This document shows positions 6,428 to 12,423 of a stretch of DNA of 12,423 nucleotides, piece by piece; positions within the stretch are counted from its first letter, which is position 1, and each line of letters starts with the position of its first letter. The notes under the pieces were generated by a model that made no database searches, was not told where the DNA came from, and was given only the letters and a program-made list of their open reading frames with translations. This stretch comes from Desulfobacterales bacterium (GTDB taxonomy: Bacteria; Desulfobacterota; Desulfobacteria; Desulfobacterales; C00003060), in assembly GCA_030616425.1 (NCBI GenBank), contig JAUWXJ010000046.1, positions 1 through 12,423 of the forward strand, in the 5' to 3' direction. The position numbers and the translations under genes were made by a program.

Positions 6428-8131
6428 CTAGTCCAGGTGTTTCTCAACGCCTTGTATCTTCTCTTCAAGCGCCTTTGTATCTTCCCCTTTCTTTTCGAGG
6501 GCCTTCTTGTAGTATTGTAATCCCTTCTTTGGATTATTTACCTTCATATAAGCATCGCCTAAGTGTTCCAGGATGGTGGCATCCTCGGGAGCAAGACTAG
6601 TTGCTTTCTCGAGGGACTTAATAGCTCTTTTGTAATGGCCCTTCTTATAGTACACCCATCCCAGGCTGTCGATAATGTAGCCATCGTTTGGCTTTTGTTT
6701 GATAGCCCTCTTGATCAAGCCTTCAGCTTTATCAAGGTTTGTACCGAGTTCGGCATACGTGTAGCCCAGATAGTTTAAGGCCTCGGCGTGGGTTGGGTCT
6801 ATACCAATTACTGCCTTCATTTGTTCTATGCAGGACTTCTTATCATCGGCTTTGTCATAAATCACGCCGAGTCGAAAATGAAGTCTTGCGCTGTCAGGTT
6901 GTAGTTCTATGCCCTTTTTGAGTGTGACCACTGCTTTGTCATATGATTCCATCTCTTCATACAGGGCGCCCAAGAACAAATAAAGCTCAGGATCATTAGG
7001 TTCCTTATCAATCGCTTCAGTCATCATACGGATTGCCTTTTCCGCGTTACCTTTCTCCTTGTACAGGAACCCGAGGTGAACCACAGCGCTCCGATGATAG
7101 GGCGACGTCTCAGTGATCTTTTCAAAGGATGCGATCGCCTCGTCTGTCTTTTTAAGCCCTTCAAATGCCATGCCCAGAAAGTAATGGAACTCCGGGTTCT
7201 CCAAATCATCTTTCAAAAGTAGCTGTAAGGCGTCGGTGGCCTCCTCGTACCTTTTTTCGTCCAGATATATCAGTGCAATGTGTTTGATAACATTTGGATT
7301 CGATTTGCTCCGAAGCTTAAGCTCTTCGAATACACGTGCGGCCTCCTCGGGTCGACCCATTTTCAAGTAAGAACGGCCAAGCCCAACTGCGGCTCTGAGG
7401 TTTTCTGGATTGCTATCCAGAATCTTGTTGTAGGTTTCGATAACTTTTTCGTGTTTATCAGAGGCTTCGTAAATACTGATAAGTTCAAAAAAGGTTTGCT
7501 CATGATGAGGCTTTATTTCAACAGCTTTCAGCAAGGCGGCCTCTGCATTGTCGTAATCCTTCAACTTGGTATAAAGGCTTCCCAGGTAAAGATGCCCGGC
7601 AAATGATGCGGGATTGATCTGGATCAGGTCCTGATAGAGCTTTATCGCTTCATTGAATTGCTTGCTCTTGACATGCTCCGAGCCTAACAGGAAGTAGACA
7701 TTCTCAGCCTTTGGATTAAGTGTCAGGGCTTTTTTATAAGACTCAATCGCCTCAGTGTGTTGATTTAGGGCTGCATAAATGCTTCCTAACATTACTAACG
7801 AAGGGGAGTGTTTGGGATGCTTTTGGATAATATCTTGTACAATCTCCAAGGCTGACTTGTAGTCATTTTGATCAAGATAAAGCCGAATTAATTCATTCTT
7901 TAAGAAAATGGAATCTTCATCTCTTATCACCGCTTCTTTTAATAACTCTACAGCCTTGTCAAGCTTGCCACGTCTTTTCATCAGGTGCGACTCGGTGTAA
8001 TAATAGTACCCCCCGATATCTTCGGACTTGACTTCCTCAGTTCCCACCTCAGCAGGCGGAACCCTTTGGGGTACGGCACAGGCAGCCTGCAGTATCATAC
8101 CAACAGGTATAAGTATCTTAAACAGCTTCAT
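6428..8131 (-). CDS. TPR-repeat lipoprotein (about 15 TPR units)
   Basis: 567 residues. A lipoprotein signal, MKLFKILIPVGMILQAAC with Cys18, is followed by a short linker and about 15 near-perfect 34-residue TPR units to the C-terminus, many with clear W/L-G-Y-A-F-A-P positions (for example YLGSLYTKLKDYDNAEAALL and DSLGWVYYKKGHYKRAIKSL). The long superhelix is a protein-interaction scaffold, anchored in the outer membrane or inner-membrane outer leaflet. Asn19 and Asp19 are absent after the Cys (AVPQ follows), which favours outer-membrane sorting. The ATG at 8131 has a good ribosome-binding site (AAGGAAAGG). The frame continues upstream to 8167 inside the sigma gene, without a signal peptide. 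The LolB-like gene follows one base after its stop. The pairing is one I associate with deltaproteobacterial envelope operons. Confidence 0.88.
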   Translation of the reverse strand: MKLFKILIPVGMILQAACAVPQRVPPAEVGTEEVKSEDIGGYYYYTESHLMKRRGKLDKAVELLKEAVIRDEDSIFLKNELIRLYLDQNDYKSALEIVQDIIQKHPKHSPSLVMLGSIYAALNQHTEAIESYKKALTLNPKAENVYFLLGSEHVKSKQFNEAIKLYQDLIQINPASFAGHLYLGSLYTKLKDYDNAEAALLKAVEIKPHHEQTFFELISIYEASDKHEKVIETYNKILDSNPENLRAAVGLGRSYLKMGRPEEAARVFEELKLRSKSNPNVIKHIALIYLDEKRYEEATDALQLLLKDDLENPEFHYFLGMAFEGLKKTDEAIASFEKITETSPYHRSAVVHLGFLYKEKGNAEKAIRMMTEAIDKEPNDPELYLFLGALYEEMESYDKAVVTLKKGIELQPDSARLHFRLGVIYDKADDKKSCIEQMKAVIGIDPTHAEALNYLGYTYAELGTNLDKAEGLIKRAIKQKPNDGYIIDSLGWVYYKKGHYKRAIKSLEKATSLAPEDATILEHLGDAYMKVNNPKKGLQYYKKALEKKGEDTKALEEKIQGVEKHLD

Positions 8132-8156
8132 GAGCACCTTTCCTTGGGGCAAAGCA

Positions 8157-9179
8157 CTATGTTCCATCTGTGTCTAATCCTCCGATGAATGATTCAAAAT
8201 CGGGTATCTCGCGTTGGAAATACGCCTTCATTTTCTTGATCATGTTATTTTCAATCTGTCGTACACGCTCCCTTGTTATGTCATAGCGCTCACCTATCAC
8301 TTGAAGAGTTGCGCGTGAATCAGAAAAAATGCGATTTTCAAGGATATAGAGTTCTCGCTCACTCAAATCCTTCTTAAAGGACTCAATTTTTCCGCGTATG
8401 ATAGCCTCTATCTCCTTCTTGGCTACCTGTGTCTCGGCAGATGGTGCAGGTGTGGCTACAAATTCCATCCGTTCATTGTCCGAGCCCTCCCTGATCGGCG
8501 CATCAAGTGATACTTCCCATTTATCCAGGCGTTGATCCATATCCGTGACCTCCTGTTCGGAGACCTCAAGTCTTTCAGAAAGGAGTTTTGGTTTAGGATC
8601 AAAGCCCTCGGATATCAGTTTTTGTTTTTCTTTTTTCAGCCTGAAGAAGAGTTTCCGTTGGGCTTGAGTTGTTCCGATCTTGACCAATCGCCAATTGTCC
8701 ATAATGAATTTTAGAATATAGGCCTTAATCCAAAAAGAAGCGTAATAAGAGAACTTAATCCCCCTATATGGATCAAACTTCTGTGCGGCCTGCATAAGGC
8801 CAATATTGCCTTCTTGGATGATGTCGAGCAGGTTCTGCATCCAAGCCCGCTGAAATTCCATGGCAATCTTCACAACGAGCCTCAGGTTGGAAGTAACTAA
8901 TTTATATGCTGCTTCTCGATCTCCATGTTCCCTGACCCGGATGGCAAGTTCCTTTTCCTCTTCCCTCGTAAGGAGTTCGTACTGGCTGAGTTCTTGCAGG
9001 TATCGCTGAAGGGGATCGAATTTGACAAGAGAGGAGTTCGTTGAACTCTGGCCTTCCCGAGGGGGGTCGTATTGGTTTGGGACTTGTTTTTCAGGTCCGC
9101 TGGAGGCGGCTTTGGCTGTAACACGTCTTTTGTTTTTCTTTTTTTTCATCCCCAATTTCTTGGTAAGAATATCAGACAC
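8157..9179 (-). CDS. rpoH: RpoH-like (sigma-32 type) RNA polymerase sigma factor
   Basis: 340 residues. Sigma region 1.2/2 spans ~55-160, with SNLRLVVKIA (97-106), the core-binding DIIQEGNIGLMQA (from 119) and the -10-recognising FSYYASFWIKAYI (143-155). The RpoH box QRKLFFRLK (164-172) identifies the heat-shock type rather than RpoD or RpoS. Region 4 carries the helix-turn-helix TLQVIGERYDITRERVRQIE (291-310). The first 50 residues are an unusual Lys/Arg/Ser-rich low-complexity tail, making it longer than the ~285 residues of enterobacterial RpoH. The start is GTG at 9179 with AAAGGGG just upstream; an ATG at 9149 lacks spacing for one. It heads the TPR/LolB/Mut7-C block, 25 bases before the TPR gene, suggesting stress-linked control of envelope genes. 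The RpoH label is firm at family level; the regulon is unknown. Confidence 0.85.
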   Translation of the reverse strand: MSDILTKKLGMKKKKNKRRVTAKAASSGPEKQVPNQYDPPREGQSSTNSSLVKFDPLQRYLQELSQYELLTREEEKELAIRVREHGDREAAYKLVTSNLRLVVKIAMEFQRAWMQNLLDIIQEGNIGLMQAAQKFDPYRGIKFSYYASFWIKAYILKFIMDNWRLVKIGTTQAQRKLFFRLKKEKQKLISEGFDPKPKLLSERLEVSEQEVTDMDQRLDKWEVSLDAPIREGSDNERMEFVATPAPSAETQVAKKEIEAIIRGKIESFKKDLSERELYILENRIFSDSRATLQVIGERYDITRERVRQIENNMIKKMKAYFQREIPDFESFIGGLDTDGT

Positions 9180-9232
9180 CTACCCCTTTATCAAGATATA
9201 AAGAGCGGCGTATGATTAACTGGATACATTCT

Positions 9233-9326
9233 TTGAAGATCCCTGTAGCCCCGATAAAATCGGGACAGGGAATCTTCGACTGTAAGGAAGTTTGTCATTT
9301 CTGGATGCGGTCTCTTTTGCAGTTCA
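9233..9326. repeat. Dispersed palindromic element, copy B
   Basis: A 47-base nested palindrome (9233-9279): TTGAAGAT, CCCTGT, CCCGAT, loop AAA, ATCGGG, ACAGGG, ATCTTCGA, with one three-base and one one-base bulge. It is followed by TGTAAGGAAGTTTGTCATTT and a tail ending TTGCAGTTCAG. Outside the inner palindrome it matches copy A at 2550-2701 in the same orientation. It sits between the divergent rpoH and tRNA-Arg genes, about 55 bases upstream of the rpoH start, and could affect the rpoH leader or promoter. Confidence 0.7.
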
Positions 9327-9398
9327 GTCGGGAGATCATACTGCTTCGAGATTTTCACAACATACGGCAAGCCCCCTTGATTCTTGCATTTTTTGATA

Positions 9399-9427
9399 TG
9401 GACAAAGTTGTGGCTGTGTGCTATTTT
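9399..9427 (+). promoter_or_regulatory. Promoter candidate for tRNA-Arg
   Basis: TGGACA (9399-9404), a 17-base spacer and TATTTT (9422-9427) match the sigma70 consensus at five and four of six positions. Transcription would begin near 9434, giving a leader of about 14 bases before the tRNA. Motif match only. Confidence 0.35.
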
Positions 9428-9447
9428 TATAACTCCTAACACAACAG

Positions 9448-9524
<77 letters not shown>

Positions 9525-9715
9525 GCCAACTTGAGAGTTCACATTACAAGTCCCCACCCTACCTCCTACGGACGGAGCGAGAGGACATAAAGCATTTGGG
9601 AGAGGCACTACGTGCCAGGATTTGGTGATTAGGTCCTTGATGGGGCAAATATTTCATTTTATGGAGTGAACCAGGGCTTTTTGAGAACTCTGACTGGGAG
9701 GTCTCGGAATGGGTA

Positions 9716-10525
9716 TTAATAGTGAACCAGGCTTGCTTGGCGTTTCGCAACCTTTAAGCCATACTTGAAGGATGCAACTGAAAGCGGGAATAAACAAAGA
9801 GAAAAAAGCAAAAGAATAAATAGGTCTGGCCCTATGTCTTGCCATGTGCTCTGCGTTAGGAGCACCCCCCTCAAGGCCTTCAAAGAATAGGTAAGCGGAA
9901 TAAACATAGAAAGCTTTTTGAACCATAAGGGGAGGACAGCCACTGGAAAAAAGGCCCCTGCCAAAAGCTTTGATGCCCCATGGAACAGAAAACTAATAGG
10001 CTCTCCCCTCTTAAAGACTAATATGAAGCTTGCCGATATAATCCCTAGTGAAATGAATGGGATCAAAGAGAGAACCAGGGTGGTTGTGAGGGCCAAGAAA
10101 TTGACTCCCTTTACTTCCATGTGAAAGAAAAAAATGCCCACTAGTAGATAAAAGGCGACCCTGATGCTTGTAAAGAGGATATTCCACACAGACCCTGCTA
10201 GAAAAAGAGTAGAGATCTTAGTGGGAGTCATGAGTAATGCCTCCATGGTACCTATCCCCTGCTCCATGCCAATCTGCCCACCAAAACTCCCCAGAGCCGA
10301 CCCAAGATAAGTTGAGAAGGCAACCCCTATAATAACAAAGGAAAAATAGTTGCCACCGTATGGCTCAAGCAAGGGAGCTTGAGTATTTTGAAATAGTTCG
10401 CTGATAAAGAAGAAAGTGAGCATAACCCCTATGATGCCGGCCGCATCCCAGAAGAAGGCAAACTTATAGCTAGATGCAGTCAAAAAATCTCTTTTCAGAA
10501 AGACCCAGATTTTCTGAAATAACAA
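9716..10525 (-). CDS. ABC-2 type transporter permease
   Basis: 269 residues with an ABC-2 membrane domain: a basic cytoplasmic start (KIWVFLKRDF), then about six hydrophobic segments (roughly 24-42, 60-80, 105-140, 145-170, 180-200, 235-255). The conserved signature GIGTMEALLMTPTKISTLFLAG (about 90-110) couples to the ATPase. The family exports drugs, lipids or polysaccharides; the substrate is not readable here. The start is TTG at 10525, supported by a strong ribosome-binding site (GGAGG) eight bases upstream. It lies 99 bases after its ATPase and ends with TAA at 9716. Only one permease gene is present, so it probably acts as a homodimer. Confidence 0.88.
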   Translation of the reverse strand: MLFQKIWVFLKRDFLTASSYKFAFFWDAAGIIGVMLTFFFISELFQNTQAPLLEPYGGNYFSFVIIGVAFSTYLGSALGSFGGQIGMEQGIGTMEALLMTPTKISTLFLAGSVWNILFTSIRVAFYLLVGIFFFHMEVKGVNFLALTTTLVLSLIPFISLGIISASFILVFKRGEPISFLFHGASKLLAGAFFPVAVLPLWFKKLSMFIPLTYSLKALRGVLLTQSTWQDIGPDLFILLLFSLCLFPLSVASFKYGLKVAKRQASLVHY

Positions 10526-10624
10526 TTTTTGCTCCTCCGGCTAAGGGGTCTGAATTTCTGAAATAAGTCTTCTAGTAGTTATCGAGTTATGCCAGTCACG
10601 TGGAGTGATGGATTGTAGCAACCC

Positions 10625-11392
10625 CTAAGTTCGGGTACATTGCTTGAACATATCAAGCAAAGAATCTCGCCCATCCGTGAGTTCGCTTACAGAAACACAT
10701 GTTTTAATCAACCCTTTATCCATAATAGCTATTCTATCTGCTAGCTCTTCTGCCTCTTGAATCGAATGCGTGGCTAGAAATACTGTCTTGTTCTCTTTTT
10801 GAACCAGTATCTCCTTGATAAATTGCCTCAATCTTGATGCCACACCAGGGTCAAGACTTTTGGTAGGTTCATCCATGAAGATGACATCTGCATTAGTAAG
10901 AAGACACCTTCCTAAGGCAAGTTTTTGCTTGTTGCCTGTTGAGTATTCTTGAAATCTCCTGTCTGGATCTTCTACTTTTAGCAGTTCCATAACTGTCTCA
11001 ATCCTCTTTCGTACTTGCCGCAGGGGCAAGTTATGAAGAACGCCGAAAAACTCTAGATTTTCTCTTCCGGTCAGGCGCCAGTAAAAGCTTCTTTCCTCCC
11101 CAATGACTAAACCAACCAACGATTTGATCTTGTGTTCATTTTTTACCACATCATAGCCATTTATAAAGGCAGTTCCACTTGTGGGTATGATTAAAGAACA
11201 CAAAATTTTTATGAGGGTCGTTTTGCCTGCACCGTTCGGGCCTAAGACGGCGAATATCTCCCCCTTGTTTACCGTTAAATTCACCTGGTTTATAGCAGCT
11301 ATGGTTTTGGCTGTGGGAGATCTCAGGCTAAATATATTCTTTGAAGGTTTGAATATCTTGGTGAGATTGGAGGCTTCAATTGAACAGGACAT
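10625..11392 (-). CDS. ABC transporter ATP-binding protein (ABC-2/NatA-DrrA type)
   Basis: 255 residues with a complete nucleotide-binding domain: Walker A GPNGAGKT (51-58), signature STGNKQK (151-157, a variant of LSGGQ common in NatA/DrrA-type proteins), Walker B VIFMDE with Glu175, D-loop SLDP, and switch His209 in FLATHS. The Q-loop glutamine appears replaced in VIGEERSFYWRLTGRENL, a pattern seen in this subgroup. The ATG at 11392 has a good ribosome-binding site (AAGGA). It energises the permease just downstream. No regulator or signal gene lies next to it. Confidence 0.92.
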   Translation of the reverse strand: MSCSIEASNLTKIFKPSKNIFSLRSPTAKTIAAINQVNLTVNKGEIFAVLGPNGAGKTTLIKILCSLIIPTSGTAFINGYDVVKNEHKIKSLVGLVIGEERSFYWRLTGRENLEFFGVLHNLPLRQVRKRIETVMELLKVEDPDRRFQEYSTGNKQKLALGRCLLTNADVIFMDEPTKSLDPGVASRLRQFIKEILVQKENKTVFLATHSIQEAEELADRIAIMDKGLIKTCVSVSELTDGRDSLLDMFKQCTRT

Positions 11393-11658
11393 CTTTTTCC
11401 TTTTTTATTTCTGGGCCCTTTTCAGGACCTCATCTTCAAGTGAATCGCATCTGGTGCATAAGTTATGTAAAATTCATATGAGTCTAAATATGAGTAGAAT
11501 TACACAAGGCTGGTCTGCTCGTCAAGGAACAAGTTTGTTAGTTTTATGTTTTGGTTTTACAAGTTTTGTGTGTTTTGTAGATATAGTAGGTTCTGGGGGT
11601 ATTATAAGCTTGTAGATACTATAAATTTCCCTAAAAGAGACTGAGGCTAGGCTTGGAT
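11393..11658. other. Intergenic region upstream of the ABC exporter
   Basis: No supportable gene. Three small features are visible. Direct repeats ATATGAGT lie at 11476-11483 and 11488-11495, 12 bases apart, and could be an operator for the exporter. A strongly G/T-skewed run at 11531-11580 holds five GTTTT units (starting 11541, 11548, 11554, 11563, 11572). A minus-strand TATAAT lies near 11604-11609 without a convincing -35. No terminator is evident. Confidence 0.4.
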
Positions 11659-11721
11659 AATACAATGGCAAATAATGACAATAAATGACGATACAATGAC
11701 AAATAACGACAGGGCCATGAC
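11659..11721. repeat. Degenerate 10-11-bp tandem array
   Basis: Six consecutive units: AATACAATGGC, AAATAATGAC, AATAAATGAC, GATACAATGAC, AAATAACGAC and AGGGCCATGAC. Nearly all end in ATGAC or a one-base variant. It lies just downstream of the AI-2E gene stop. Read on the minus strand the units begin GTCATT. No role is known. Confidence 0.6.
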
Positions 11722-11778
11722 GCTCGTCAATCTAGATTCGTTGGAAAAGGCGGTCATCGCGATGAGGGTGCAGGAGGG

Positions 11779-12423
11779 CTATGTCTTTCTTATGTAGGTC
11801 TCATAACTTGAGCGATAGATGTCCGTCAGGGTCAAGAACGCGGTAATGACTAGAGGCCCATATATGATTCCAAGAATACCGAATACCTTTAGGCCTCCCA
11901 GAACAGAAAGAAAGACCAAAAGCGTATGGATCTTCACCCTGTTTCCCACAAGCTTTGGTTTGATTACGTATTCTATAAGAGATGAAAGGACTAAATAGAA
12001 GATGATGAAGAAGATACCTGCTGCTATTCTTCCCTTCAAGAAAAGATAGATAGAGGTGGGTATGAAAACAATACCTATACCAATGATAGGAAAAAAGGCC
12101 AGGATGGCCATGATAGATCCCCACAGAAAAGGCGAACCCAAACCAAAGATGGCAAAAATAACGCCACCCAGAGTTCCTTGAACCAGCCCGGATAAGCCGT
12201 TCACGATAAGGGTTACCGAGGCCATCTCGTGAAATTTACCCATGAGCTTTCTGTCTTGGTCCTCTGGAAGCGGGGAAAGTTCTATCAGGAAAGTGATAAG
12301 CTTCTTGCCATCGATCAACAAAAAGAAGATAACCAGGAGCATAAACGCGAAGTTGACGAATGCCTTCAGGATGTTTGAGGCAATGGCACTCACCTGCTGG
12401 TATAGAAACAGGCCTACAGAGCT
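11779..12423 (-). CDS. AI-2E family (DUF20, PF01594) membrane protein, C-terminal part
   Basis: 214 residues are visible and the frame is open through the window edge, so the N-terminus is missing (family length is about 340-370). The first in-frame start-like codon is a GTG at 12393, but coding sequence (SVGLFLYQQ) continues before it. Family features: FFLLIDGKKL, the loop LSPLPEDQDRKL, a glycine-rich GLVQGTLGGVIFAIFGLGSP and the C-terminal YVIKPKLVGNRVKIHTLLVF with GLKVFGILGIIYGPL. There are about five transmembrane segments. Members are put forward as transporters (autoinducer-2 export, or ion antiport in some); the substrate here is unknown. It ends with TAG at 11779, before the tandem array. 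Confidence 0.9.
   Translation of the reverse strand, partial: SSVGLFLYQQVSAIASNILKAFVNFAFMLLVIFFLLIDGKKLITFLIELSPLPEDQDRKLMGKFHEMASVTLIVNGLSGLVQGTLGGVIFAIFGLGSPFLWGSIMAILAFFPIIGIGIVFIPTSIYLFLKGRIAAGIFFIIFYLVLSSLIEYVIKPKLVGNRVKIHTLLVFLSVLGGLKVFGILGIIYGPLVITAFLTLTDIYRSSYETYIRKT

Noticed and set aside
9654..9926. 90-residue minus-strand frame across the permease 3' end
   Set aside because: Out of frame with the permease over most of its length, with no family features. The AGTGAACCAGG repeat (9665-9675 and 9721-9731) makes its end look like the permease end.
11675..11797. 40-residue plus-strand frame ending ...EKAVIAMRVQEGYVFLM
   Set aside because: Its first third is made by the 10-11-mer tandem array and its end overlaps the AI-2E gene antisense; no ribosome-binding site.

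Overview
The window looks like an ordinary chromosomal segment of a Gram-negative bacterium, most likely a Desulfobacterota/deltaproteobacterium. This is an inference from gene order and style: an RpoH-type sigma factor, a TPR lipoprotein and a LolB-like lipoprotein in a row, a Mut7-C/DUF82 protein, and an HD-domain dGTPase-like protein. No 16S or other strong taxonomic marker is present. Every protein gene reads on the minus strand; the only plus-strand gene is a tRNA-Arg(TCT).

Layout along the minus strand, from high to low coordinates: (1) the C-terminal part of an AI-2E-family membrane protein, cut by the window edge; (2) a 386-base gene-poor stretch with a degenerate 10-11-mer tandem array; (3) an ABC-2 exporter pair, ATPase then permease; (4) tRNA-Arg on the other strand, beside a dispersed palindromic element; (5) a tight block of rpoH-like sigma factor, 15-unit TPR lipoprotein, LolB/DUF4292-like lipoprotein, Mut7-C protein and a small two-TM protein with CxxC pairs at both ends. 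Spacings in the block are 25, 1, 88 and 22 bases, and the 88-base gap is filled by an inverted array of degenerate octamers; (6) a GT2 glycosyltransferase; (7) a ~195-bp MITE-like inverted-repeat element; (8) a translationally coupled operon of asparagine-synthetase-like protein, GT4 glycosyltransferase remnant, ATP-grasp ligase and HD-domain dGTPase-like protein (cut by the edge). Its junctions are GTGA and ATGA 4-base overlaps and one 14-base overlap.

Working together: the sigma/TPR/LolB block looks like envelope biogenesis under stress-type regulation. The AsnB-like/GT4/ATP-grasp operon with the nearby GT2 looks like cell-surface glycan or small-molecule modification. Its AsnB-like protein has no catalytic N-terminal cysteine, so it probably does not hydrolyse glutamine.

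The most unusual content is repeat-driven gene remodelling. A ~150-bp palindromic element sits in frame inside the asnB-like gene and adds about 50 residues between its two domains. A diverged relative of it lies between rpoH and the tRNA. A second GC-rich palindrome lies in the same gene. A MITE with inverted arms and a good promoter-like sequence sits directly upstream of it. The next gene, the GT4 enzyme, has lost about 60% of its usual length by an in-frame internal deletion. I see no CRISPR, prophage, IS transposase or recognisable defence system.
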